Below are positions 1-9,278 of a stretch of 64,000 nucleotides of DNA, piece by piece. The notes under the pieces were generated by a model that worked only from the letters and a program-made list of their open reading frames with translations, had not been told where the DNA came from and made no database searches. The stretch is from Aestuariibaculum sp. M13. Its GTDB lineage: Bacteria > Bacteroidota > Bacteroidia > Flavobacteriales > Flavobacteriaceae. Every line of letters begins with the position of its first letter. Position 1 is the stretch's first letter. Made by a program: the position numbers and the translations under genes. The stretch covers positions 759,548 to 823,547 of the forward strand of contig NZ_JANIAC010000001.1 in assembly GCF_024723255.1 (NCBI RefSeq), written 5' to 3'.

Positions 1-771
1 AAATATAGACTGAAATTCGCCCATATACTGTTTGCTTTCATGTTTACTTTCGGCTATTAAAGTAGATTTCATATTCGATATCGACTGATCATCGGTGACA
101 TCGAACATGTTCGAAATTACAAAACCTTTAAACAGGTAACTCTTTGGTGGGAACTTCGTTTTCCAAAGTTCAATATCTTTAAAATTATCGATTAACTCAT
201 TAAAGTCATCCTGAGTAATTTTAGGTGCATTTTCGGTAGGAATAATTTCTATGAAATCGGCATTATACGCAATTTTATAAAAACGCATAATCCCTTCAGC
301 ATCCGGTATTTCGTATAAAATAGGACGCTTAAAATTTAAATTATACCCGTAACACGCATTTAAAATAACCGCACAAGACATGATATAAATATCATTCTCA
401 GGCATGTTTTTCATTTTCAACTCAAAACCTTCACCTGCTTCTTCAATTATTTTTTTGAAACGATTTGACGCATTAAACACAACATCCTTAAAAGGCATTG
501 ATGCTGTTTTAATTTCATTATTGCTTAACACTTCACTAAACGAATCCTGTAAAATAAGTTTAATTTCCTTTTTATAAGTTACAAAATAATCAGGATCGCT
601 GAAACCATCTCTTAAAATAGGATGCGGTTCCTGTACCTCTAAAACTTTACGGGCTTTTGAAGCAATAAATTCGTCTTCGCTTGTTGCTAAGCGCTCATAA
701 TGCTCAATAAGTTTATTGAAACTTATTCGCAAATCGAAAGGCGATGGTGTATTTTCGTTGATATCTATCAT
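1..771 (-). CDS. Conserved protein, possibly GAF-domain type; 3-prime end outside window
   Basis: An open frame of 257 codons without a stop runs from an ATG at 771 to the left edge, so only the N-terminal part is seen. The protein starts MIDINENTPSPFDLRISF and reads as a soluble, mixed alpha/beta protein with no signal peptide or membrane segment. It resembles, from memory, long (about 780 residue) flavobacterial proteins annotated as GAF-domain containing, but I see no diagnostic motif in this part. A TAnnTTTG promoter box (TAACTTTG) lies about 20 bases upstream at 789-796. The next gene, selO, ends at 802 on the same strand, so this gene probably has its own promoter. The reading frame is certain; the family is a guess. 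Confidence 0.6.
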   Translation of the reverse strand, partial: MIDINENTPSPFDLRISFNKLIEHYERLATSEDEFIASKARKVLEVQEPHPILRDGFSDPDYFVTYKKEIKLILQDSFSEVLSNNEIKTASMPFKDVVFNASNRFKKIIEEAGEGFELKMKNMPENDIYIMSCAVILNACYGYNLNFKRPILYEIPDAEGIMRFYKIAYNADFIEIIPTENAPKITQDDFNELIDNFKDIELWKTKFPPKSYLFKGFVISNMFDVTDDQSISNMKSTLIAESKHESKQYMGEFQSIF

Positions 772-788
772 AGCTTTTACAGATGCAG

Positions 789-796
789 CAAAGTTA
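789..796 (-). promoter_or_regulatory. Candidate -7 promoter box upstream of the truncated gene
   Basis: TAACTTTG on the minus strand matches the Bacteroidota -7 consensus TAnnTTTG. It lies about 18 bases before the ATG at 771. I see no clear TTTG -33 element at the expected spacing, so the call rests on the -7 box and position only. Confidence 0.35.
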
Positions 797-801
797 CAAA
801 A

Positions 802-2364
802 TTAAGAACTACAGGATAACATAGAACAGCCAACTTTGTGCCTTGCCCACTCCGGGCGCTTCGCAAACCATTTTTCCTGACTTGGTTGTTCGTCATAAGG
901 CTGTTTTAACAGCTGAAACAACTCGTCTATTAATTTATAATCTCCATTATTGGCGGCATCGATAGCCAGTTGTGCCATATAATTTCGGAGTACGTATTTG
1001 GGATTTATCTTATTCATTTTTACCTGACGCTCTTCATCAGATAAAGATTCCTGTTGTAATCGGTCTGCATAACGTTGAAACCATGCCTGCCATTTATTAA
1101 TAACTTCACCGGTTAATTCCGAAGGCGCATAAAAAGCTTGCTCAACCAATCGGGTACCTTCCAGATAATTTTCTTTTTTAAACAGCCCCAGGTTTCTAAA
1201 GAAAATGGTCATATCGGTTTCTATCAACAATAAATTATCCTCTAAATCCTGAATTAATGATTTATCGAAAACATCTTCATTTTCTAATCCAAGTTTGCTT
1301 CGCATCATTTCAAAAGATTTCTTATCAAAATCTATTTTGTAAGCATCTAAAATAGCTTCCAAAGGTTCTGCTTCTTCAATTAATGGATACAATGCATTTG
1401 CCAGCTTAAAGAGATTCCAAAGACCGATATTGGGTTGATTACCGTAGCGATAGCGCTTATGCTCTCTATCGGTTGTATTTGGCGTCCAGCCATAATCGAA
1501 GCCTTCCAACCAACCGTAAGGTCCGTAATCTATGGTTAATCCTAAAATGGACATATTATCGGTATTCATGACCCCATGTACAAAACCAACACGTTGCCAG
1601 TGAATAATCATTTCCAAAGTACGATTCGTTACTTCTTTAAAGAAAGCCAGATAGGTTTCTTTACCTGGTTCACCTAAGTCTGGATAATGCTCTTTTATGG
1701 TAAAATCAACTAATTTCTTTAAGTTATCAACATCTTGTCGAGCAGCAAAAATTTCGAAGTTACCAAAACGTAAAAAACTTGGTGAAACACGCGTAACAAT
1801 GGCTCCTTTTTCGTAAGCGGCATTACCATTATACAACATATCTCGCATAACCTGATCGCCTGACAAAGCTAAAGACAAAGCACGAGTAGTTGGTACGCCC
1901 AGATAATGCATCGCTTCGCTACAAAGATACTCTCGTATAGATGAACGCAAGACCGCTAATCCATCAGCTGTTCTGGAATAGGGTGTCTCTCCTGCTCCTT
2001 TTAGCTGAACGGCCCAACGTTTGTTATTATGATTAACCTCAAATAAATTAATGGCTCGCCCGTCACCTAACTGCCCTGCCCAGTTCCCAAACTGATGGCC
2101 GCCATAACACATGGCATAAGGTTTTGTATTTTGATAGATTTCATTACCTGTGAACACCTTTAAAAACGTGTCGCTTTCAACATCCGTTTTTGACAAACCC
2201 AGGTTATCCAACATCGCCTCAGACACATGAAGTAACTTTGGGTTAGTTGTCTGTTTTGGAGCGACAAACGAATAGCAAGCCTGTTCTACCTGACGCCTTG
2301 AATTTTCCTGTATCGCATCGGCAGGTAAACTATTTATGAATGTATTATCTATTTTAAGGTTCAT
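802..2364 (-). CDS. selO: Protein adenylyltransferase SelO (YdiU/UPF0061 family)
   Basis: A 520-residue protein of the SelO pseudokinase-like family, which transfers AMP from ATP to hydroxyl groups on proteins and is linked to redox homeostasis. The sequence has the family signatures YGGHQFGNWAGQLGDGRA near residue 87, QLKGAGETPYSR near residue 120, and the metal/ATP-binding segments MNTDNM and IDYGP near residues 267-282. The C-terminus is GCSMLSCSS. The antepenultimate residue is Cys518, the position that carries selenocysteine in many eukaryotic homologues, and a second Cys lies at 513. The start is 2 bases from the msrA stop, so it is the last gene of an msrB-msrA-selO operon. The context supports a role in oxidative stress. 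Confidence 0.93.
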   Translation of the reverse strand: MNLKIDNTFINSLPADAIQENSRRQVEQACYSFVAPKQTTNPKLLHVSEAMLDNLGLSKTDVESDTFLKVFTGNEIYQNTKPYAMCYGGHQFGNWAGQLGDGRAINLFEVNHNNKRWAVQLKGAGETPYSRTADGLAVLRSSIREYLCSEAMHYLGVPTTRALSLALSGDQVMRDMLYNGNAAYEKGAIVTRVSPSFLRFGNFEIFAARQDVDNLKKLVDFTIKEHYPDLGEPGKETYLAFFKEVTNRTLEMIIHWQRVGFVHGVMNTDNMSILGLTIDYGPYGWLEGFDYGWTPNTTDREHKRYRYGNQPNIGLWNLFKLANALYPLIEEAEPLEAILDAYKIDFDKKSFEMMRSKLGLENEDVFDKSLIQDLEDNLLLIETDMTIFFRNLGLFKKENYLEGTRLVEQAFYAPSELTGEVINKWQAWFQRYADRLQQESLSDEERQVKMNKINPKYVLRNYMAQLAIDAANNGDYKLIDELFQLLKQPYDEQPSQEKWFAKRPEWARHKVGCSMLSCSS

Positions 2365-2366
2365 TC

Positions 2367-2906
2367 TTATTTTAATTTTTCGGCATGCATTTTTCTAAGC
2401 TTCGCCAGTTTAGGTGTAATTACGGCACTACAATACATTTGTTCCTGATTGTTAGCGTAGTAATTTTGATGATAATCCTCTGCTTCATAAAAAACACCTA
2501 ACGGACTTATTTCGGTCACAACAGAATTATCATAATACGGTGCTATTTCTTCAACTACAACTTCTGCAATGTCCTTTTGCAAATAGTTATGATAATAAAT
2601 TACGGAACGATATTGTGTTCCTATATCGGCACCTTGTCTGTTTAATGTGGTTGGATCATGACTCGTCATAAAGACAAGTAATAAATCTTGATATGATACC
2701 ACATTTGCATCAAACGTAATTTGAACCACTTCGGCATGACCTGTTAACCCTATACATACTTCACGATATGTTGGTTTTCCTGGAGCTGTTCCACCGGTAT
2801 AGCCCGACACAACCTTTTCAACACCTTTTATTTCATTAAAAACAGCTTCGACACACCAGAAGCAACCTCCACCAACAGTCATTAATTGTAATGCTTTATT
2901 TCCCAT
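2367..2906 (-). CDS. msrA: Peptide-methionine (S)-S-oxide reductase MsrA
   Basis: A 179-residue cytosolic enzyme that reduces methionine-S-sulfoxide in proteins. The catalytic motif GGCFWCVE starts at residue 13, with the nucleophilic Cys at 15. The family segments SGYTGG, GHAEVVQ and [12 protein letters not shown] follow, and DYHQNYY lies near residue 145. There is no signal peptide. The ATG overlaps the msrB stop by one base (TAATG), so the two are translationally coupled, and selO follows directly. Together msrB and msrA cover both sulfoxide epimers. Confidence 0.96.
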   Translation of the reverse strand: MGNKALQLMTVGGGCFWCVEAVFNEIKGVEKVVSGYTGGTAPGKPTYREVCIGLTGHAEVVQITFDANVVSYQDLLLVFMTSHDPTTLNRQGADIGTQYRSVIYYHNYLQKDIAEVVVEEIAPYYDNSVVTEISPLGVFYEAEDYHQNYYANNQEQMYCSAVITPKLAKLRKMHAEKLK

Positions 2907-3364
2907 TAATTTGATTCTTCTACGGTTTGTAATGTTAATGATTCGGAATTTACGCAGTAACGCAATCCACTTGGTTCCGGTCCATCTGGAAATACATGAC
3001 CTAAATGTGCATCGCAGGTATTACACATAATTTCTACGCGAACCATTCCGAATGACACATCTTTTTCATATTTAACAGCATTGGATTTAATAGGTTGTGT
3101 GAAACTTGGCCACCCTGTTCCTGAACTAAACTTAATCGTAGAATCGAATAACGGCGTATCGCAACATACACAATTATATTTCCCTTCTTCATAAGATGAA
3201 CAAAGCGCTCCGGTGTGTGGCGCTTCGGTACCTTTATGGCGTGTAATTCTATATTGTTCAGGTGTCAATTGCTCCTTCCATGCTTCTTCTGTTTTTTCAA
3301 CTCGAGTATCTGGTTCTGGGTTACCATTAACCGCAAAATTTATAATGTCTTTCCAAGTCAACAT
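2906..3364 (-). CDS. msrB: Peptide-methionine (R)-S-oxide reductase MsrB
   Basis: A 152-residue enzyme that reduces methionine-R-sulfoxide. It has the two Zn-binding CxxC pairs (CVCC and CNTC), the [10 protein letters not shown] segment, the [10 protein letters not shown] segment, and the catalytic Cys137 in RYCVNSESL. It has no export signal, so it acts in the cytosol. It is the first gene of the msrB-msrA-selO operon. A TAACTTTG promoter box lies about 35 bases upstream of the start. Confidence 0.96.
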   Translation of the reverse strand: MLTWKDIINFAVNGNPEPDTRVEKTEEAWKEQLTPEQYRITRHKGTEAPHTGALCSSYEEGKYNCVCCDTPLFDSTIKFSSGTGWPSFTQPIKSNAVKYEKDVSFGMVRVEIMCNTCDAHLGHVFPDGPEPSGLRYCVNSESLTLQTVEESN

Positions 3365-3704
3365 AGGCTTGTTTTGTTTCTTTAATATTAATGCTTCACA
3401 AAGTTAAAGAATAGTCGATAGAACTAGAGCTTCCTTACTATTATTCATTGAATTATACCAAAGGAAAAAGCTGTACATTTTACTAAATGCAAGACATAAT
3501 CTATTAAAATTGGATTTTTTTCATTTTTTTGAGAGGTTCACAGGTAAAAAAGCATAAAATCATCTACCAAAAATCCTTTTACCCGTATGTAAAATAATTC
3601 CTCATTATTTACAGAGAAATTAAAAGAGAATTTGAATTTAAAACCCTATATTTCAACTACAAAAACCAACTTTATTTTATCCTTAATTAAACTAAAAAAT
3701 CAAT
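3365..3704. other. Divergent intergenic region between msrB and the symporter gene
   Basis: About 340 bases, very AT-rich, separate the minus-strand msr operon from the plus-strand symporter. I see no open frame worth calling and no RNA gene. It holds the msrB promoter box at 3399-3406. On the plus strand TATATTTC at 3647-3654 is a one-mismatch -7 box for the symporter, without a convincing -33 element. The palindrome found before the arabinose operons is not present here. Confidence 0.5.
3399..3406 (-). promoter_or_regulatory. Candidate -7 promoter box of the msrB-msrA-selO operon
   Basis: TAACTTTG on the minus strand is a full match to TAnnTTTG. It lies about 35 bases upstream of the msrB ATG, giving a short leader. 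No clear -33 TTTG is seen. Confidence 0.4.
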
Positions 3705-5351
3705 ATGACATCAGGATTTGAAACATGGGACTATGCTGTATTTATAGCATATGCCATATTAATTTTAGGTGTAGGCCTTTGGGTATCGCGAGACAAAGGC
3801 GAACATCAAAAAAATGCAGAAGACTATTTTTTAGCAAGTAAATCGTTACCTTGGTGGGCCATTGGCACATCTCTTATTGCTGCAAATATCTCTGCCGAAC
3901 AATTTATTGGCATGTCTGGCTCTGGATTTGCCGTTGGTATTGCCATAGCTTCCTATGAGTGGATGGCAGCCCTAACACTTATTATCGTAGGAAAATATTT
4001 TCTGCCCATTTTTATTGAAAAAGGTCTTTACACAATTCCAGAATTTGTTGAAAAACGATTCTCTACGAACCTAAAAACCATATTAGCTGTATTCTGGATT
4101 GCTCTCTACATATTTGTAAACTTAGCATCTGTTTTATACTTAGGAGGCTTAGCCATCGAAACAATAATGGGTATTGATATGATGTATGCCATTATTGGGC
4201 TAGCCCTTTTTGCAGCTGCCTATTCACTATACGGTGGTTTATCGGCTGTAGCCTGGACCGATGTCATACAAGTAGTTTTCTTGGTTTTAGGAGGTCTAAT
4301 TACTACCTACCTAGCTTTAAATACGGTTTCTAATGGGGAAGGCATTTTAGTGGGCTTTTCAAAGGTTGTTGAAGCTGCTCCGGAAAAATTTCATATGGTT
4401 CTTGATGAATTTAATTCCGATGGTAGTGTAAACTCCAACTATCTGGATTTGCCTGGAATATGGGTATTAATTGGCGGATTATGGGTTGCCAATATTTATT
4501 ACTGGGGATTCAACCAGTATATTATTCAACGTACATTGGCTGCGAAATCACTTAGAGAATCGCAAAAAGGAATTCTTTTAGCAGCATTTCTTAAAATAAT
4601 AATTCCATTAATTGTGGTTATTCCTGGTATAGCAGCGTATGTTATGGTTAATGACCCTGAGATTATGTCGAATTTGGGAGATCTAGCCCAAATGAATATG
4701 CCAAGTGAAACCCAGGCTGATAAAGCCTACCCTTGGTTACTACAATTTTTACCCACTGGACTTAAAGGTGTGGCATTTGCAGCCTTAGCTGCAGCTGTAG
4801 TTTCCTCGTTAGCTTCTATGCTTAATTCTACCGCTACCATTTTTACAATGGATATTTACAAACAATACATTAATAAAAATGCCAACGATAAAACCACGGT
4901 TAATGTTGGACGTATAACCGCAGCTGTAGCTTTACTTATTGGTGTAATAATGGCTCCTTTATTAGGAGGAATCGATCAGGCATTCCAGTTTATTCAAGAA
5001 TATACAGGCATTGTAAGCCCTGGAATTTTAGCTGTATTTATTCTCGGACTATTTTGGAAAAAAACAACAAATAAAGCAGCCATATTCGGAGCCCTTTCAT
5101 CTATACCAATAGCTTTAGGTTTAAAATTTTTACCTATCCCTGGTTTAGAACCATGGATGCATCAAATGGGTATTACCGCATTATTAACCATGTTAATAAT
5201 TGTTTTGGTGAGTTACTTAGAACATAACGGTCAAGATGACGCTAAAGGCATAAAACTAACAAAACAACTATTTCAAACTTCACCACTTTTTAATGTTGGC
5301 GCCTTTGCAATTTTAATAATTCTAACGGTATTGTATAGTCTGTTTTGGTAA
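3705..5351 (+). CDS. Sodium/solute symporter (SSS family, SGLT-like)
   Basis: A 548-residue inner-membrane protein with about 14 hydrophobic segments, of the sodium:solute symporter family. The N-terminal region has ANISAEQFIGMSG, and the middle has the sugar-transporter-like segment YWGFNQYIIQRTLAAKS near residue 265, as in Na+/sugar cotransporters such as vSGLT. The helix AAVVSSLASMLNSTATIFTMD near residue 365 is a typical sodium-site helix. It is the only large plus-strand gene in the window and stands alone, ending 20 bases before a bidirectional terminator. The sugar carried is not determined by sequence; the neighbouring arabinose genes suggest a monosaccharide. Confidence 0.88.
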   Translation: MTSGFETWDYAVFIAYAILILGVGLWVSRDKGEHQKNAEDYFLASKSLPWWAIGTSLIAANISAEQFIGMSGSGFAVGIAIASYEWMAALTLIIVGKYFLPIFIEKGLYTIPEFVEKRFSTNLKTILAVFWIALYIFVNLASVLYLGGLAIETIMGIDMMYAIIGLALFAAAYSLYGGLSAVAWTDVIQVVFLVLGGLITTYLALNTVSNGEGILVGFSKVVEAAPEKFHMVLDEFNSDGSVNSNYLDLPGIWVLIGGLWVANIYYWGFNQYIIQRTLAAKSLRESQKGILLAAFLKIIIPLIVVIPGIAAYVMVNDPEIMSNLGDLAQMNMPSETQADKAYPWLLQFLPTGLKGVAFAALAAAVVSSLASMLNSTATIFTMDIYKQYINKNANDKTTVNVGRITAAVALLIGVIMAPLLGGIDQAFQFIQEYTGIVSPGILAVFILGLFWKKTTNKAAIFGALSSIPIALGLKFLPIPGLEPWMHQMGITALLTMLIIVLVSYLEHNGQDDAKGIKLTKQLFQTSPLFNVGAFAILIILTVLYSLFW

Positions 5352-5371
5352 AGGCATACAAAAAAAACAAA

Positions 5372-5398
5372 GCCACTAAGATTTAAACTCCTAGTGGC
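5372..5398. terminator. Bidirectional intrinsic terminator between the symporter and araA
   Basis: The stem GCCACTA (5372-5378) pairs with TAGTGGC (5392-5398). A T run follows on the plus strand and an A run precedes, which reads as a T run on the minus strand. It sits between convergent gene ends at 5351 and 5428, so it can serve both transcripts. Confidence 0.85.
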
Positions 5399-5427
5399 TT
5401 TTTTTATTTTAAAAAATTCTATTTTTA

Positions 5428-6933
5428 TTAGAATCCTTTGTTTATTGCATAAGCTGCGTCATTCCAACGTAACTCTTGTTTAAATCTATATAAATCGGTT
5501 TTCTCATCGATTAATAAGAATTCAATATCCATAATATCAGCATAATCTTCTAGAGACTCTGCAGAGATATTCTGGCTATAACATGTATGGTGAGCACCAC
5601 CAGCATGAATCCAAGCAGCAGCAGCTGTTTGTAAATCTGGTTTCGCATCCCAAAGCACGCGAGCTACTGGTAAGTTAGGCATTTCGTCTTTAATTTCAAC
5701 AGCTTCAACTTTGTTTACTAACATTCTGAAACGGTTACCCATATCAACAACAGAAGCATTTAAAGCTTTACCAGCTGCACTGTTAAATACTAAACGCACA
5801 GGATCTTCTTTTCCACCGATTCCTAACGGGTGAATCTCACAAGACACATCGCCTTTAGCAATTGTAGGACAGATTTCTAACATGTGTGATCCTAAACACG
5901 TCGTATTTTCTGGATCGAAGTGGTACGTGTAGTCTTCCATGAAACTGTTACCACCTTCAAGACCAGCACCCATAACTTTCATAGTACGTACTAAAGCCGA
6001 TGTTTTCCAATCTCCTTCACCACCAAAACCGTAACCACTAGCCATTAAACGTTGCGTTGCGATACCTGGTAATTGTTTCATACCGTGTAAATCTTCGAAT
6101 GTATCAGTGAATGCAGAATACCCACCGTTCTCTAAGAATGCACGCATACCTAACTCGATTTTAGCTGCGTCTCTTAAAGACTGACGCATAGATCCATCAG
6201 CTTTAATTTTCTGAGCCATTACATAAGTATCGTCGTACTCTTGTACTAAACGGTCTACTTGTGCATCGGTAATTTGATCAACGAAATCTACTAAATCTCC
6301 AATTCCGTAACCGTTAACTTCGTATCCAAATTTAATTTGAGCCGATACTTTGTTTCCATCGGTTACAGCAACCTGACGCATGTTATCACCAAAACGAGCT
6401 ACTTTCATACGACGGCTATCTGCTACAGCATTAGCCACACGACACCAGTCTGCCACTTGTTTGATAACTTTTTCGTTTTTCCAGTGACCCACAACCACTT
6501 TACGGTTTTTACGTAAACGCGATACTAAGAACCCGAACTCACGACCACCATGTGCCGATTGGTTTAAGTTCATAAAGTCCATATCGATAGTTCCCCAAGG
6601 AATATCTCTGTTGAACTGCGTATGTAAGTGCAAAAATGGTTTTTGTAAAGCCGTTAAACCAGCAATCCACATTTTTGCCGGAGAGAACGTATGCATCCAA
6701 GTAATAATACCAATACAGTTATCATCGTTATTTGCAGCTTTGCAAATCGCGTGAATCTCATCTGCCGTCTTAACTGTTGGCTTAAAAACTACATTTACCG
6801 GAATCTCAGCATTTGCCGTGTAGGCATTTGCAATTTCTTGTGAATGTTCAGCAACCTGTTTTAAGGTTTCAGGTCCGTACAGGTGTTGACTCCCCGTTAC
6901 AAACCAAACTTCGCCTTGTTTAAAATTAATCAT
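5428..6933 (-). CDS. araA: L-arabinose isomerase
   Basis: A 501-residue cytosolic enzyme converting L-arabinose to L-ribulose. The length matches AraA (about 500). It carries [13 protein letters not shown] near the N-terminus, [14 protein letters not shown] near residue 78, [10 protein letters not shown] near residue 103, [17 protein letters not shown] near residue 300 with the metal-binding Glu, and [11 protein letters not shown] near residue 347. It is the last gene of araB-araD-symporter-araA, 29 bases after the symporter gene, and ends at the bidirectional terminator. It should not be taken for L-fucose isomerase, which has a different length and motifs. Confidence 0.97.
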   Translation of the reverse strand: MINFKQGEVWFVTGSQHLYGPETLKQVAEHSQEIANAYTANAEIPVNVVFKPTVKTADEIHAICKAANNDDNCIGIITWMHTFSPAKMWIAGLTALQKPFLHLHTQFNRDIPWGTIDMDFMNLNQSAHGGREFGFLVSRLRKNRKVVVGHWKNEKVIKQVADWCRVANAVADSRRMKVARFGDNMRQVAVTDGNKVSAQIKFGYEVNGYGIGDLVDFVDQITDAQVDRLVQEYDDTYVMAQKIKADGSMRQSLRDAAKIELGMRAFLENGGYSAFTDTFEDLHGMKQLPGIATQRLMASGYGFGGEGDWKTSALVRTMKVMGAGLEGGNSFMEDYTYHFDPENTTCLGSHMLEICPTIAKGDVSCEIHPLGIGGKEDPVRLVFNSAAGKALNASVVDMGNRFRMLVNKVEAVEIKDEMPNLPVARVLWDAKPDLQTAAAAWIHAGGAHHTCYSQNISAESLEDYADIMDIEFLLIDEKTDLYRFKQELRWNDAAYAINKGF

Positions 6934-6962
6934 TATTTATAAAAAATAGTTTTTGTTAATTG

Positions 6963-8528
6963 TTATGATAAATAAATGTAAAGCGCTATCACAGCCGCAA
7001 CAACAGCAAAACCAACTGGTTTTAAATACTGCCAAGGCGTAATATCCACTTGTTTTGTATACTCCTGATTGTAGTCTGTTTCTCTTGGTATAAAAGAACT
7101 TACTACGTACATGATGATTACTGTCAATACAAACAAAATACCCATTAAGTGTAAGAAACTAATATCTGGCTTAATAACGTATAAAGTTGTTAAGTATGTT
7201 ACCACACTAAATAAGATCGATATGTTGGCCGCCTTTCCTGATACTCTTTTCGAAAAGATTCCAACTAAAATAATAGCTAAAATTGGCACACTGTGTGTTC
7301 CGTTTAACTCTTGTAAATACGTGAAAATTCCACCTTCAACACCGTATAATAACGGCGCAATTGCCATAGAGAATACAGCTAAAACAATTCCGAAGATTTT
7401 ACCGGCTTTAACCACTTGTCTTTCTGAAGCATCGTGGTTGATATATTCTTTATAGAAATCTAAACCGAATAAAGTAACCGAACTGTTTAAGGCACTATTG
7501 AAAGAACTTAAAATCGCACCGAAAAGTACAGCTGCAAAGAACCCGATAAATGCTACCGGTAATACCGCTTTCACCACCATTGGATAAGCTTCATCGGCAT
7601 TTGCTAAGTCTCCATTAAATAAATAAAATGCAATAATACCTGGAAGTACTACGATAAATGGTCCTAAAATTTTAATGAATGCAGCTAATAATAATCCTTT
7701 CTGACCTTCTTTTAAGTTTTTAGCACCTAACGCTCTTTGAATAATCGCCTGGTTTGTTCCCCAATAGTAGAAGTTTACGATTAACATGCCTGTAAATAGG
7801 GTTGCGAATGGCACATCAGAATCTGGTCCACCAATAATATTAAATTTCTCAGGTAATGTTGTTGTTAATGTTTTTAAACCTTGAAAAACACTTCCATCAC
7901 CGATTTTCATTAAACCGAAAATTGGAATTAACGACCCTCCTATGATTAAACCTACGGCATTAATAGAATCGGATACAGCTACCGCTTTTAATCCACCGAA
8001 AATCGCATAGATACTACCAATAATACCAATAGCCCAAACCGTAACCCATAATGCTGGTTCCGGATCCATTCCTAACATTTCAGGAATATCAAACATGGTA
8101 TTAATAGCTAATGCCCCAGAGTACAATACTGTAGGAAGCATTGAGATAGCATACCCTAACAAGAATAATAATGAGACAATTGTTTTTGTGCTCTTACCGT
8201 AACGGTTTTCCAAAAACTGAGGAATGGTTGCAATACCACTTTTAAGGTACTTAGGTAATAAAACAAACGCTGTGAACACCATTGCAATGGCAGCTACAAC
8301 TTCGTAAGCCATAATTGGAATACCGTCTCTAAACGATACACCATTCATTCCCACAATTTGTTCTGTTGATAAGTTAGTAAGTAATAACGACCCTGCAATT
8401 ACAGGCCCTGTAAGACTCCTTCCTCCTAAGAAATACCCATCAGATGAATTCTCATCTGTTTTTCTTGTTGACCACCATGCAATTACAGCAACCAACAAAG
8501 TAAAAGCGACAAAAGATAAAATACTCAT
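6963..8528 (-). CDS. Sodium/sugar symporter of the arabinose operon
   Basis: A 521-residue SSS-family inner-membrane protein with about 14 hydrophobic segments. It has LLLTNLSTEQIVGMNG near residue 48, NFYYWGTNQAIIQRALGAK near residue 252 and the helix AILSSFNSALNSSVTLFGLD near residue 338. Its place inside the araBDA operon, 41 bases after araD and 29 before araA, suggests it imports L-arabinose. It is a distant paralogue of the lone symporter at 3705-5351. Substrate is inferred from context only. Confidence 0.9.
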   Translation of the reverse strand: MSILSFVAFTLLVAVIAWWSTRKTDENSSDGYFLGGRSLTGPVIAGSLLLTNLSTEQIVGMNGVSFRDGIPIMAYEVVAAIAMVFTAFVLLPKYLKSGIATIPQFLENRYGKSTKTIVSLLFLLGYAISMLPTVLYSGALAINTMFDIPEMLGMDPEPALWVTVWAIGIIGSIYAIFGGLKAVAVSDSINAVGLIIGGSLIPIFGLMKIGDGSVFQGLKTLTTTLPEKFNIIGGPDSDVPFATLFTGMLIVNFYYWGTNQAIIQRALGAKNLKEGQKGLLLAAFIKILGPFIVVLPGIIAFYLFNGDLANADEAYPMVVKAVLPVAFIGFFAAVLFGAILSSFNSALNSSVTLFGLDFYKEYINHDASERQVVKAGKIFGIVLAVFSMAIAPLLYGVEGGIFTYLQELNGTHSVPILAIILVGIFSKRVSGKAANISILFSVVTYLTTLYVIKPDISFLHLMGILFVLTVIIMYVVSSFIPRETDYNQEYTKQVDITPWQYLKPVGFAVVAAVIALYIYLS

Positions 8529-8569
8529 AATAGTTTATTTAGTTTTAGTTATTAGAAATTATTACGCCA

Positions 8570-9274
8570 TTAGCACCCCTGACCATAATAAGCATCTTTT
8601 CCGTGTTTACGTTCAAAATGCTTTTTCTTCAAGGCATCTTTTAAAATAGCTGCATTAGGGTTAATTTGCAAGGTTAAGTAAGCCATTCTTGCTACTTCTT
8701 CACAAACGGCGCTATTATATACTGCTTTTGCAGCTGTCGTTCCCCAAGTAAACGGCGCGTGATTTCCAACAAGTATCATACCTACTTCGTTGTAATCTAA
8801 ATTACGCTCATTAATACAATCTATAATTTGATACCCGGTCATGTGCTCATAATCACCCGCAATATACTCATCTTTCATTGGCGGAGCACATGGAATATCA
8901 GAAATTAGATGATCGGCATGTGTGGTTCCAAAAATCGGAATATCCTTGATAGCCTGAGCCCAAGCAGTACCATAGGTTGAGTGTGTATGTACTACACCTC
9001 CAATTTTATCCCACTCTTTATATAAAACGGCATGTGTTTTAGTATCTGAAGACGGACGCATAGATCCTTCAACAATCTTAGCATCGAAGTCACAAATTAC
9101 CATATCTTCAGGTTTTAATTCCGAATATGGTACACCACTTGGTTTAATAGCAAACACGCCTTTATCACGATCTACAGCACTGGCATTACCAAATGTAAAT
9201 AGCACTAAGCCTAACTCCGGAAGTTGCATATTTGCTTCGTAAGCTTCTTCTTTTAATGATTTATAGCTACTCAT
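8570..9274 (-). CDS. araD: L-ribulose-5-phosphate 4-epimerase
   Basis: A 234-residue class II aldolase-fold enzyme converting L-ribulose-5-phosphate to D-xylulose-5-phosphate. It has the phosphate-binding segments TFGNASAVDR and KPSGVPY, SSDTKTHAVLYK, and the Zn-binding HTHSTYGTAWAQA near residue 96, plus a third His in VGNHAPFTWG near residue 170. It begins 4 bases after the araB stop, so the two are co-transcribed. The C-terminal GKDAYYGQGC is typical of AraD. Confidence 0.97.
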   Translation of the reverse strand: MSSYKSLKEEAYEANMQLPELGLVLFTFGNASAVDRDKGVFAIKPSGVPYSELKPEDMVICDFDAKIVEGSMRPSSDTKTHAVLYKEWDKIGGVVHTHSTYGTAWAQAIKDIPIFGTTHADHLISDIPCAPPMKDEYIAGDYEHMTGYQIIDCINERNLDYNEVGMILVGNHAPFTWGTTAAKAVYNSAVCEEVARMAYLTLQINPNAAILKDALKKKHFERKHGKDAYYGQGC

Positions 9275-9278
9275 AATC

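Noticed and set aside
3647-3654. Promoter for the symporter at TATATTTC
   Set aside because: One mismatch in the -7 box and no -33 element at a suitable distance; kept only as a note in the intergenic entry.
5428-6933. L-fucose isomerase
   Set aside because: Length and motifs fit AraA, and it lies with araB and araD.
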